From: an uncultured Oscillospiraceae bacterium
Lineage (GTDB): Bacteria; Bacillota; Clostridia; Oscillospirales; Acutalibacteraceae
DNA length: 37,338 bases
Direction: 5' to 3'
Assembly: GCA_949283785.1 (NCBI GenBank)
Contig: CASDTR010000002.1
Location: 1 to 37,338 of the forward strand
The notes beneath the pieces are model-generated. The model did no database searches. It saw only the letters and a list, made by a program, of their open reading frames with translations, and was not told the origin of the DNA. Position 1 is the stretch's first letter, and each line of letters opens with the position of its first letter. A program made the translations under genes and the position numbers. Below, in pieces: positions 7,275 to 15,194 of the stretch.

Positions 7275-8651
7275 ATGGAAAAAACTGAAAAAAAGTCCAG
7301 AGGCCAGTGGGGTTCCGGCATAGGCTTCGTCCTTGCAGCGGCAGGTTCCGCCGTAGGTCTCGGTAACATTTGGCGCTTCCCCTACCTTGTTGCCAAATAC
7401 GGCGGAGGAATTTTCCTTCTCGTGTACATTTTTCTCGTAGTCACTTTCGGCGTATTCCTTATGATTACCGAAATAGCTATAGGACGTAAAACGGGTCTGA
7501 GCCCTATAGGCGCTTATGCGAAGCTTGGCAAAAAGTTTAAATTCGTCGGCATCATCGCGTCCTTCGTGGCATTTTTCATTCTTCCCTATTACAGCGTTAT
7601 CGGCGGCTGGGTAATGAAATACTTCGCCTCCTACATCGGCAATCAGCACACTGCGCTGGCGGACTCAAACTTCTTCAGCGGATTCATCAGCAGCGGCGCA
7701 GAGCCTCTTGTATGGCAGATAATCTTTATTCTTCTTACAACGGCGGTAGTTATTTTCGGCGTTGAAAAGGGCATCGAAAAGGCGAGCAAAATCCTCATGC
7801 CCCTGCTTTTCCTTATGCTCATCGGTCTTGCAATTTATTCCGCCACACGCGAAGGTGCGCTTCAAGGTATCATTTTCTACTTTAAACCCGATTTCAGCAA
7901 GTTCTCAATGAACCTTGTCCTTGCCGCCATGGGTCAGATGTTCTACTCAATGTCTCTGGCCATGGGCATCATGATAACCTTCGGCTCATACGTCAAAAAG
8001 GACGAAAACATCGAGAAATCATCTCTCAACATTGCCCTTTTTGATACCATAGTAGCTATCATCGCCGGCTTTATCATCGTTCCGTCCTTCTATATATTCA
8101 GCGGCGGACATGCAGAAGACATGAATGCAGGCCCCGGACTCATGTTCGGTGTTCTTCCCCAGATTTTTGAAAACTTCGGAAACTCAACCATAACAACTGT
8201 TTTCGGCGCCGTATTCTTCCTTCTTGTTTTCTTCGCAGCGATCACCTCTGCAATTTCCCTTATGGAGGCGGTTGTTTCCACAATTTCCGACCAGCTTAAA
8301 ATCAACCGCAAGCTTTCAACCTTTATCGCCAGCGCCTGCGCCATAATCATCAGCTTCTTCCCGTCACTGGGATACAGCGTGCTGAAAAATGTTAATATCA
8401 TCGGCCTTGATATCCTTGATTTCATGGACTTCATCACAAACTCGGTGCTCATGCCCGTGGGAGCTCTTCTCACCTGTATCATCGTGGGATATTTCCTTAC
8501 CCCCAAGACCATTATCGACGAGGTGCGCATATCCTCGCCCTTCAAGCCCGCAAAGCTTTACACCCTTGTTATCAGATATTTCGGACCCGCAATCGTTATA
8601 GCGGTTCTGGTAAGCTCAGTGCTCAACACCTTCGAGGTCATTACACTTTAA
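7275..8651 (+). CDS. Neurotransmitter:sodium symporter (SNF/NSS family), probable Na+/amino-acid transporter
   Basis: A 458-residue membrane protein with about 11-12 hydrophobic spans, the length of prokaryotic LeuT/MhsT/TnaT-type symporters. The start carries the family signature: QWGSGIGFVLAAAGSAVGLG followed by NIWRFPYLVAKYGGG (residues 11-45), which is TM1 with its unwound substrate and Na+ site, then the TM2 motif ITEIAIGRKTG. Other NSS features are LAMGIMITFGSY in TM6-7 and FFAAITSAISLMEAVVS in TM8, which contributes the second Na+ site. It imports a small amino acid with Na+ in the plasma membrane; the substrate is not readable from sequence. The start is ATG 7275 with GAGGAG 7 nt upstream. 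The gene is monocistronic, between its own consensus promoter and a terminator. Confidence 0.93.
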   Translation: MEKTEKKSRGQWGSGIGFVLAAAGSAVGLGNIWRFPYLVAKYGGGIFLLVYIFLVVTFGVFLMITEIAIGRKTGLSPIGAYAKLGKKFKFVGIIASFVAFFILPYYSVIGGWVMKYFASYIGNQHTALADSNFFSGFISSGAEPLVWQIIFILLTTAVVIFGVEKGIEKASKILMPLLFLMLIGLAIYSATREGALQGIIFYFKPDFSKFSMNLVLAAMGQMFYSMSLAMGIMITFGSYVKKDENIEKSSLNIALFDTIVAIIAGFIIVPSFYIFSGGHAEDMNAGPGLMFGVLPQIFENFGNSTITTVFGAVFFLLVFFAAITSAISLMEAVVSTISDQLKINRKLSTFIASACAIIISFFPSLGYSVLKNVNIIGLDILDFMDFITNSVLMPVGALLTCIIVGYFLTPKTIIDEVRISSPFKPAKLYTLVIRYFGPAIVIAVLVSSVLNTFEVITL

Positions 8652-8671
8652 AAGAAAAATAAACGTAAAAG

Positions 8672-8700
8672 AGCCGTCCTTTACGGACGGCTTTTTCTTT
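8672..8700 (+). terminator. Terminator of the NSS gene, probably bidirectional
   Basis: The stem AGCCGTCC / GGACGGCT (8 bp, loop TTTAC) is followed by a T-run TTTTTCTTTTT on the plus strand. On the minus strand it is followed by CTTTTAC, so it can also end the thioesterase transcript arriving from the right. Confidence 0.85.
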
Positions 8701-8741
8701 TTGCTTTTTTAATTTTCTTTAAATCAGCAGACTTATCTTTA

Positions 8742-9131
8742 TCAGCCCTTTCTCTGCTGAGCCTTGCTCAAAAACTTCTCCTTGTAAACCACAAATCTCT
8801 CATGTAAGCCCTCGCCTATCTCTCCCTTTTCGTCGGATGCGGTTACTTTGAAAGTCAGCTTTCTGCCCTCGGCTTTCACAAGCTCGGCACAGGCGGTCAC
8901 TTTCATACCCACGGGAGTAGCCGCATTATGGCTCACATTGAGAAGGGTGCCCACGGTGGTGCTGCCCTCATCTAGAAATTTCTCTGCACACTTTGCCGCA
9001 GCGTTTTCCATAAGGGCCAGCATAAATGGCGTGGCAAATACGGGCAGTGAGCCGCTTCCCGCTGCCATGGCTGTATTTTCATTTGTTACGGTAGTTTCTG
9101 AAAAGCATTTTGTTCCTATTTCAAAAGTCAT
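8742..9131 (-). CDS. FlK-like thioesterase (hotdog fold)
   Basis: A 129-residue single-domain protein of the hotdog-fold thioesterase family related to fluoroacetyl-CoA thioesterase FlK. The catalytic-type residues of that family are visible: T34 in FATPFMLALMENAA, E42 in the same helix, and H68 in VSHNAATPVG. The central stretch TTVGTLLNVSHNAATPVGMKV is highly characteristic. The likely role is hydrolysis of a small acyl-CoA or metabolite clearance. Real fluoroacetyl-CoA specificity should not be assumed, since most homologues are uncharacterised. The start is ATG 9131, because an in-frame TAA lies just upstream; AGGAAAGGA serves as a somewhat distant ribosome site. It stands alone and converges on the NSS gene terminator. 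Confidence 0.85.
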   Translation of the reverse strand: MTFEIGTKCFSETTVTNENTAMAAGSGSLPVFATPFMLALMENAAAKCAEKFLDEGSTTVGTLLNVSHNAATPVGMKVTACAELVKAEGRKLTFKVTASDEKGEIGEGLHERFVVYKEKFLSKAQQRKG

Positions 9132-9163
9132 CTTCCATTATCCTTTCCTGTTTTTCTTTTCTA

Positions 9164-9192
9164 ATTTTACCACAGGGATTATTCGGGCACAA
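9164..9192 (-). promoter_or_regulatory. Likely promoter of the thioesterase gene
   Basis: On the minus strand TTGTGC (9192-9187) and TAAAAT (9169-9164) are separated by 17 nt, about 33 nt before the start codon. Confidence 0.5.
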
Positions 9193-9343
9193 TATAAATT
9201 AACAGCGGTCTTATCTTAATAGAACATATCTTATACTCCTGTACCCTTTGCATAAAATACTTTATTTCCCGTATTGAATTTTAGTTGTCAATATGATACA
9301 CTCCCCATGTAGTTATTTTTTTAACAAAAGGAGTATGTTTTTT

Positions 9344-10756
9344 ATGAAAACCTGCAAAAAAATTTTGACGGTCTTGTGCGCGGCAGGACTGCTGTCATCA
9401 TCCCTTACGGGGTGCGCATTAAAAAAATACGATACCCCTTCACTTAACTCACAGGAGCTGACTTATTCGGCGGAAAGTGAAGAGCAGCTTAAAAAGCTTA
9501 CGGATAATAAGCTTTCTACCTATGAAACTCTCCCTGAAGGAAAAAGCATAGAACTTAATTTAGGCGAAGAAAAGAGCTTTGACCAGGTGGTTTTAAGAGA
9601 AAAAGGTGATAACCTGAATAAATTTTCAATTTCCGTATATACCGGTGACAAATGGGAAAAGGTCTATGAGGGCGACAGGATTTTGGAATATCACCTCTGC
9701 TATATAGGCAAAGTAACGGCAAGTAAAATCAAAATAACCGCGGAGGATTGCATCGAACCCTTAAAGCTCAGCGAAGTGCAGGTACAAATGAGCACTTCTC
9801 GGGAAGATGACATAAAGGTCAGCCAATACATATGCTTTGACGACCACTTTGATGAAATGGCGGCAAGAACCGACGACAGCTTCAGCGGATATTATAACGT
9901 TGTGACCGACGCTGTAATAATAGGCACGATTTCCTTAGACAAAGGCGGAAACGTCATAATATCAGAGGGAGAGGAAAAGTTTGCCGACCGCATGGAAGCA
10001 TTCCGCAAAGCCATAGGCGAAAACGATACAAGGATCTGGGTCACGGTAGGCTTTGATATGAATGACGCTGAGGGAAACAGAAGCTATGATGCCACAGCTG
10101 AATTTGTAAACGAAAATATAGACGCCGTTACCGCAAATATAAAAGCCTTCACTGAAAAATACGGAATTTTCGGCGTAGACTATGACTGGGAATATCCGGA
10201 AAAATCCTCTCATTGGAAGGCCTACGATAAAATTATCATCGAGACAGCCAAAGTCACAAAGGTATCTGTTGCTCTTTCTCCCTGGGGAATAAAGCTCAGC
10301 GATGAAGCCATAGAGGCCCTCGAGCATGTAAACGTTATGGCATATGACCTCTTTGACGAAAGAGGCGACCATTCAAATATTTTCGTTGCAGGCTGGGATG
10401 CTGTGCGAAAGGTTATGAAAAGCGGGATCCCTGCCGAGAAAATACTTCTGGGCGTACCGACCTACGGCAGAACAACGGATAAATCGGGGGATGCGTGGCC
10501 CAGCTATAGGGATTTTGATTTGGGCAAATGGGGAAATCTCATAGAGGATTATCCGTACACGACGGCGGACGGCGAAAGAAAGACCTGCGACGCCTACGTC
10601 AACAGCTACGGACAGGTGAGGGATAAAACAGCTCTTGCACTGAGCAGCGGCATAGGAGGAATAATGATTTTCCGCGAGGGCTGCGACTCAGATTATACGG
10701 AGCAGTACTGTCTGCACCGCGCCGTACAGGAGGTAATCGAAAACAGCGGCAAGTAA
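9344..10756 (+). CDS. GH18-type glycosidase lipoprotein with N-terminal discoidin-like domain
   Basis: A 470-residue exported lipoprotein. The signal peptide ends in the lipobox LTGC (C24). Residues about 45-150 look like an F5/8C (discoidin-like) beta-sandwich: LTDNKLSTYE, SIELNLGEEKSFDQVVLRE and LSEVQVQ. Residues about 155-465 are a GH18 barrel: IWVTVGFD strand, FGVDYDWEYP with the catalytic D279-x-D281-x-E283, SPWG, VNVMAYDL, the helix segment GIPAEKILLGVPTYGR, and IGGIMIFREG near the end. The first Asp of the usual DGxDxDxE motif is Phe here, but the D-x-D-x-E part is intact. It probably cuts GlcNAc-containing chitin-like, glycan or peptidoglycan-derived polymers at the cell surface. The start is ATG 9344, 10 nt after AAAGGAG; the longer frame upstream would disrupt the signal peptide. 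No clear terminator follows directly. Confidence 0.85.
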   Translation: MKTCKKILTVLCAAGLLSSSLTGCALKKYDTPSLNSQELTYSAESEEQLKKLTDNKLSTYETLPEGKSIELNLGEEKSFDQVVLREKGDNLNKFSISVYTGDKWEKVYEGDRILEYHLCYIGKVTASKIKITAEDCIEPLKLSEVQVQMSTSREDDIKVSQYICFDDHFDEMAARTDDSFSGYYNVVTDAVIIGTISLDKGGNVIISEGEEKFADRMEAFRKAIGENDTRIWVTVGFDMNDAEGNRSYDATAEFVNENIDAVTANIKAFTEKYGIFGVDYDWEYPEKSSHWKAYDKIIIETAKVTKVSVALSPWGIKLSDEAIEALEHVNVMAYDLFDERGDHSNIFVAGWDAVRKVMKSGIPAEKILLGVPTYGRTTDKSGDAWPSYRDFDLGKWGNLIEDYPYTTADGERKTCDAYVNSYGQVRDKTALALSSGIGGIMIFREGCDSDYTEQYCLHRAVQEVIENSGK

Positions 10757-11522
10757 AAAGCGCAATCCAGAGAAATAAAACAATATCTCCCCTGATCATT
10801 TGATAAGCATTAAAATGCAATATATTGAGAAAAAGCAGGCGCGTTAGGTTTCTGATTGGAACTGCCTAAAACTAAAATTCAGCACTCGCCCCCGTCTTCC
10901 TTAACAAAGGGATTGCGGGCTAAGCCCAATGCATTTTGCGCACTCACTGACGGTAAACAATATAATTCCCTCGAAAAGGTTCTCTTGGCAGAGAAAGTAT
11001 ATCATGGAAGCCCTGATACAGGCTGCTTTCTGCGTTTTATCGTGTCCCCTTAACAGTACAAAACAGCAATTCAAAAAAATATTTCAACTTAGAAAACTTT
11101 ATTTACAATCTGAAGCAGGCGCGTTAAAGCTCCTGCTTTTTTCATGCTGCAAAAACGAGGTCGGCCGCTCACCGTCCGAGCGCTGCCGCGCTGCTTCTTC
11201 GTGCTCTTTTCGGTTTCTTTCAGCTTCCGTGCAGTTTTCCTCGTCTTCGAATTTTAGGATCTACGTACCTGAACATCTTTTAGTATCGCAGAGCTTCACC
11301 GATAATTTCACGGCTTGCCCGCTGTATGCATTTGCCTGCTGTTCAAATGGACTTTTGTTTGCTGCGCGGGAAAAGTATTTCTGCCCAAACGCATCTTTGC
11401 CTATTTATATAACAAATCACTAATTTTGTTTAACTCTTTTACATATATTATGTTTTTAATATTTAAATTCAACTTAATACGAAAATAATGTTAAAATTTA
11501 ACATATTTTTGCCGTTTTTGTA
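10757..11522 (+). other. Gene-poor stretch, no convincing coding sequence
   Basis: No open frame on either strand here reads like a protein: candidates are Ser/Phe-rich with no domain pattern. The stretch holds a 14-nt direct repeat (AAGCAGGCGCGTTA at 10833-10846 and 11114-11127), the second copy of which forms the 5' arm of a terminator. A TATAAT occurs at 10961-10966, but with only a poor -35 (TTGCGC at 19 nt). A small non-coding RNA ending at 11142 is possible but unproven. The right end is AT-rich and leads into a promoter. Confidence 0.4.
11113..11142 (+). terminator. Rho-independent terminator in the gene-poor stretch
   Basis: The stem AAGCAGG / CCTGCTT (7 bp, 12-nt loop) is followed by a TTTTTT run. 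It either ends GH18 read-through transcripts, about 360 nt past the stop, or a small RNA. Confidence 0.6.
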
Positions 11523-11551
11523 TTGACAAACCGCTTTCCCTATCGTAAATT
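11523..11551 (+). promoter_or_regulatory. Promoter of the interrupted lipoprotein gene
   Basis: TTGACA (11523-11528) and TAAATT (11546-11551) are separated by 17 nt. The leader of about 80 nt holds a hairpin, ACACGGCT / AGCCGTGT (11585-11617), just before the AGAGGGG ribosome site. Confidence 0.6.
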
Positions 11552-11637
11552 AATAATCAGTTAATAGTTTAACTTTTTAATTAAACACGGCTTTCGCCCG
11601 TAAAGCCTGAGCCGTGTGAGAAAAGAGGGGAATATGT

Positions 11638-12525
11638 ATGAAAACGATCCTTGCAAAAGCCACAGCCCTTGCAGCTGCATCAGTTCTTGTTTTCTCCTTG
11701 GCCGCCTGCTCAGGGGAAGAAAATCCCGAGCCTGCGCCTTCAAACACCGAAAACTCATCAATAACCGAAACCTCTGATGAGACTCAAACCGCTCCCTTTT
11801 CTGAATCTGAAGAGCTGGCCGAGCCCTCCGAGTAGGAAACTGCCGACGAATCCGACACAGACAAAGAGGTTTCGGAAAATAAGCCTCAATCGGACGGCGG
11901 TCCCGCAGCGATGCCCACCGACGCCGCCTCAGGCGTAAAGCTTTACAACAGCGCCGTTGCCAAAATCAAAGGTACCAACGCTTCAATTACCCGTAAAATA
12001 GGTTATGCCAGAGCCGAAAAGGGTATTTTAAAAATTGACCTGCTCTCTTTCAGCGACGATATTGAAAAAATCTTTCAGGAAGGCGACGGTCCCATCGACG
12101 GCAGGCTTTCCGCTCTGAGCGCAAAGGACGTCAAGGGATTTTCATCAAAGGATACGGAAAACGGCTATGAGCTTAAATTCACCCTTAAAGAAGTCACCTG
12201 CGACCAGTACTCAAAAACGGGCGTCGGCGGATATATGCACTTTATCACCATGCAAGAAGTGGAAATCATAGTAAAGCAGATGTGCGATCAGCTTACGGGC
12301 GGAAGCGTAGAAGTAAAAGTATACAAGGATAAATCTTCTCTGATTTTAAAGGACGGTGTTTTCACCGTAAACATTGATAAAAATACGGGAAAAATAACTT
12401 CCGCCTCGCTTACATTTACGGAAACTATTAACGGCAGAATCAACGCTCCCATTGTCAGCACACTTGCAATTGACGCCGACGCATATGTGGAGGGATACTG
12501 CACCGTAAATTACAAGCTGTCATAA
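11638..12525 (+). pseudogene. Lipoprotein gene of unknown function interrupted by an in-frame amber codon
   Basis: One frame of 296 codons with a single internal TAG at 11833-11835. Codons 1-65 encode a lipoprotein signal (lipobox LAAC, C24) and a Ser/Thr/Glu-rich linker. After the TAG the same acidic linker continues unchanged, followed by a globular region of about 205 residues (SGVKLYNSAVAKIKGTN onward, with alternating beta strands and a late TSASLTF strand) that I cannot place in a known family; it resembles generic DUF-type surface lipoproteins. Promoter, ribosome site (AGAGGGG, 8 nt spacing) and terminator are all intact, so the lesion looks recent: a nonsense mutation, strain polymorphism or sequencing error. 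Global TAG recoding is unlikely, because the response regulator gene at 20093 ends correctly with TAG. Confidence 0.75.
11911..12525 (+). CDS. C-terminal part of the interrupted lipoprotein (possible separate start)
   Basis: The longest ATG-initiated frame after the amber codon, 204 residues, in the same frame as the upstream lipoprotein signal. The sequence before this ATG has no convincing ribosome site (only CGGCGG-like bases), and the product would lack the signal peptide. It is therefore probably not an independent gene. It is listed because it carries the whole globular domain of the interrupted protein. Confidence 0.35.
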   Translation: MPTDAASGVKLYNSAVAKIKGTNASITRKIGYARAEKGILKIDLLSFSDDIEKIFQEGDGPIDGRLSALSAKDVKGFSSKDTENGYELKFTLKEVTCDQYSKTGVGGYMHFITMQEVEIIVKQMCDQLTGGSVEVKVYKDKSSLILKDGVFTVNIDKNTGKITSASLTFTETINGRINAPIVSTLAIDADAYVEGYCTVNYKLS

Positions 12526-12570
12526 AACATAATCGGTTTACCTGAACTTAAATAAAAATATTGCTTAAAC

Positions 12571-12605
12571 AAACAAGCAGACGCCCTGGGGCGTCTGCTT
12601 GTTTT
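12571..12605 (+). terminator. Terminator of the interrupted lipoprotein gene
   Basis: A perfect 15-bp stem (AAACAAGCAGACGCC / GGCGTCTGCTTGTTT) with a CTGG loop is followed by TATTTATT. A T-rich run also follows on the other strand, so it may act in both directions. Confidence 0.9.
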
Positions 12606-12723
12606 ATTTATCCGCCGGAAATTTGCTTGATATTTTGAATAACCGCTTCTCCTTCAACTCCCGTTAAGCACCGTTCAAATTTTTCGCTGTTACGCTTCGT
12701 CTGTTTTCGGCATAAAAACAAAA

Positions 12724-12755
12724 AACAGCACTGCAAAGGAGGGAGCAGTGCTGTT
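12724..12755 (-). terminator. Terminator of the cobalamin-uptake operon
   Basis: The stem AACAGCACTGC / GCAGTGCTGTT (11 bp, 10-nt loop) is followed on the minus strand by TTTTGTTTTT. It lies about 68 nt after the S-component stop. Between it and the facing terminator at 12571 nothing else is seen. Confidence 0.9.
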
Positions 12756-12822
12756 CAGGAAGGTGTTGCAAATACAACCCCTGTTTTACTCTTACCAATC
12801 CTCAATTACCGTAATTTTCCAT

Positions 12823-13554
12823 TTACAGTAATCCATACTTTATTTTAATTCGATACAGCTTTTCCGTCAAGGGCTTAAGAGCAATAATAAGAAAAAAAAC
12901 TGTCGCTGCGGCGTGTACAAGGTCGAAAGGAAGCCCCGAAGCATAGACGGAAATCACTGTTTGAAGGTTTATTGTCATTACGGAAGAAAGAAGTGTCGAA
13001 AGGTTCATGAGTCCTCCGTAAATGATAAGGGTGGAAACTCCCCCGAAGATTATCACGAAGGGATGCTCTCTTTTCGTAAGGGGTCTCCTGCCGAAGATAA
13101 GCCCCGCCAGAAATCCGATTATTCCGCAGCAAAACATCTGCCACGGCGTCCAGGGACCCTGACCGAAAAAGAAATTCGAGACGAAGGCGGTCATGGCTCC
13201 CGTTAAGAATCCGCTTTCCGCCCCGAAACAGATACCCGTAATAATCACAACGGATACCATGGGCTTAAATTGTGGGACCATAAAAAAAGCTCCCCTGCCC
13301 GCCACGCCTACGGTGCACATGGCAGCCAGCACCGCAAGCTCCCTTGCCGACGGTCTGCGGCTTTCAAAGGACAGAAAAAAGGGGATCATGGTAAGGAGAA
13401 TTATCAGAAGGCTGATGAGGTAATATTTTCTGTCGTCCAAAAACACAATGCCGAAGGCTATTACGGCAGGGACAAGAATGAGTATTATCAGGAAGGAAAG
13501 AATTGTGCGTTTATTTAAAAGAGACTTTAAGCTTTTGCCTTCGAAGCGAGACAT
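12823..13554 (-). CDS. ECF transporter S component, predicted corrinoid (cobalamin) specificity
   Basis: A 243-residue integral membrane protein with about six or seven spans. It is the substrate-binding S subunit of an energy-coupling-factor importer. The conserved middle reads AGRGAFFMVPQFKP, ITGICFGAESGFLTGA and SNFFFGQGPWTPWQM, the pattern of the CbrT-like group of S components. It is the last gene of the B12-riboswitch operon and overlaps the ATPase gene by 28 nt. The start is ATG 13554 (AGGAGG 10 nt upstream); the longer frame upstream is Arg-rich and lies inside the ATPase gene. Cobalamin or a precursor such as cobinamide as substrate is inferred from the riboswitch and neighbours, not from a motif known to bind it. 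Confidence 0.85.
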   Translation of the reverse strand: MSRFEGKSLKSLLNKRTILSFLIILILVPAVIAFGIVFLDDRKYYLISLLIILLTMIPFFLSFESRRPSARELAVLAAMCTVGVAGRGAFFMVPQFKPMVSVVIITGICFGAESGFLTGAMTAFVSNFFFGQGPWTPWQMFCCGIIGFLAGLIFGRRPLTKREHPFVIIFGGVSTLIIYGGLMNLSTLLSSVMTINLQTVISVYASGLPFDLVHAAATVFFLIIALKPLTEKLYRIKIKYGLL

Positions 13555-15194
13555 AGGGAAATTACCTCCTTGTTTGTGACAGCTTGGGGAAAAAATAAAC
13601 GTGCCATTCTGTTTGCTGCGGTTGTGTAGAAGCTGTTGCCCGCAAAAAACTCCTTTGCGGGAGCCGTTGAAACCGCCTCTCCGCAGAAAAGCAGGGTGCA
13701 GTAATCTGCGTACTGAGCGCAGAACTCTATATCGTGGGATACGGCTATTACGGTAACGCCTTTTTCGCAAAGCTCCCTTATAATTTCCGCAAGCTCTCTT
13801 TTAAACCAACAGTCAAGGCCCTTTGTAGGCTCGTCCAGCAAAAGAATATCGGGCTCGGTTAAAAGCACCTTTGCAAGGGCCGCCTTTTGCTGCTCTCCTC
13901 CGCTCAAATCGTAGGGATGCCGTGAAAGGAGATTTTGAAGGTGTACCTGCTCCGCCGCTCTGCGGGCGGTTTTCTCCCTTTCCTCGCCGCTCATTTTTGC
14001 GCCTATTCCCTCCTCTATATCCTCAAGAAGGGTTTTCTTTACGAAAAGGGTCTGCGGATTCTGGGGAAGCAGAGCCACTTTTAGCTTTTCACCTTTTTCT
14101 CCCACCGTGATTTTTCCCCTGTACGCCTTCAGGGAGCCAGAAAGCAGGGAGAGAAGAGTGGTTTTGCCTGCTCCGTTGCCGCCCAAAACGGCGTGGAAGG
14201 TTCCTTTTTTAACGGAGAAATTAAGGTCCCTTATTACATCTGAGCCGTTTTTTTCATATCTGAACCACAGATTCCTCGCTTTTACAGCGTCGGGGACCTT
14301 CTTTTCCGAAAACCTCGTCGTTTTTCCGCTTTCGGCTGGTACTTTCCCCTCCATATACTCTGAAATAAAAAGCCTGCCGTCACGCACCGTTAACGGAAGT
14401 CTCTTTTCTCCACGCTCTCTTTCGCCGCTTTCCGAAATCTCCGCCGCTATCTTGACAGAAGCAGGCATGGCCTCCGCCATAGGGTTCCCCATTTTCTTTA
14501 ACAAGGAATAGGCTTCCCACGGAGCGCATGAAATGCTTCTGCCCTCCTCCATTACGATTACCTTATCGGCAAGGGGAACCACTTCTTCAAGACGGTGCTC
14601 TGAAATAATAACGGTAACTCCCAGAGAGAAATTTATTTTTTTTACCGCCGCCAAAAACTCAGCGGCGGCTATCGGGTCAAGCTGCGAGGTGGGCTCGTCG
14701 AGAATTATCGCCTTGGGCTGCATGGCCATTACTGAGGCCAGATTGAGAAGCTGCTTCTGCCCGCCCGAAAGCTCCTCAACCCCCTTGAAAAACCACTGCT
14801 GTATGCCGAAAAAGCTTGCCGTCTCCGCAACCTTCAACCTTATGCGGCAAGGCTCCTCCCTAAGCGATTCGAGACCGAAGGAGAGCTCGTGCCAAACCTT
14901 ATCGGTAATTATCTGATTTTCGGGATTCTGCATTACATAGCCGATTTCCGATACCGCCTCCCGCTGCGGCAAAGAATTTATGTCCCTGCCCTCAAAGAGG
15001 ATTTCTCCCTCCCGTTTTCCGTGAGGGGCGAGGGCGGGCTTCAAATGGCGAAGCAGGGTGGTTTTCCCACAGCCTGATTTTCCGCATATAACGGCGAACT
15101 CGCCTTTTTCAATTTCTAAACTTATATTATCCAATGCCTTTCCCTCACCGAGAGGATAGGAAAAGCTTAGATTTTTGATTTGGAACGATACCAT
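13527..15194 (-). CDS. ECF transporter ATPase, EcfA-EcfA' fused in one chain
   Basis: A 555-residue protein with two complete ABC ATPase domains. Domain 1: Walker A GKSGCGKTT (38-46), signature LSGGQ (142), Walker B IILDEP (163), switch His H200. Domain 2: Walker A GGNGAGKTT (338-346), signature LSGGE (430), Walker B LLLDEP (451), switch His H487. A linker of about 65 residues (240-305) joins them. In ECF importers EcfA and EcfA' pair on EcfT to power uptake; here one polypeptide supplies both. GGAGG lies 8 nt before ATG 15194. The gene overlaps EcfT by 28 nt and the S component by 28 nt, so translation is probably coupled and the module is dedicated (group I). It faces the cytoplasm. Confidence 0.93.
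   Translation of the reverse strand: MVSFQIKNLSFSYPLGEGKALDNISLEIEKGEFAVICGKSGCGKTTLLRHLKPALAPHGKREGEILFEGRDINSLPQREAVSEIGYVMQNPENQIITDKVWHELSFGLESLREEPCRIRLKVAETASFFGIQQWFFKGVEELSGGQKQLLNLASVMAMQPKAIILDEPTSQLDPIAAAEFLAAVKKINFSLGVTVIISEHRLEEVVPLADKVIVMEEGRSISCAPWEAYSLLKKMGNPMAEAMPASVKIAAEISESGERERGEKRLPLTVRDGRLFISEYMEGKVPAESGKTTRFSEKKVPDAVKARNLWFRYEKNGSDVIRDLNFSVKKGTFHAVLGGNGAGKTTLLSLLSGSLKAYRGKITVGEKGEKLKVALLPQNPQTLFVKKTLLEDIEEGIGAKMSGEEREKTARRAAEQVHLQNLLSRHPYDLSGGEQQKAALAKVLLTEPDILLLDEPTKGLDCWFKRELAEIIRELCEKGVTVIAVSHDIEFCAQYADYCTLLFCGEAVSTAPAKEFFAGNSFYTTAANRMARLFFPQAVTNKEVISLCLASKAKA

Noticed and set aside
10929-11423. Plus-strand open frame of 164 codons in the gene-poor stretch
   Set aside because: Ser/Phe/Cys-rich with no recognisable pattern, no ribosome site, and it runs through a terminator hairpin.
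11833-11835. Genome-wide recoding of TAG as an amino acid
   Set aside because: The response regulator at 20093-20782 ends with TAG exactly at the family length, so TAG acts as stop here.
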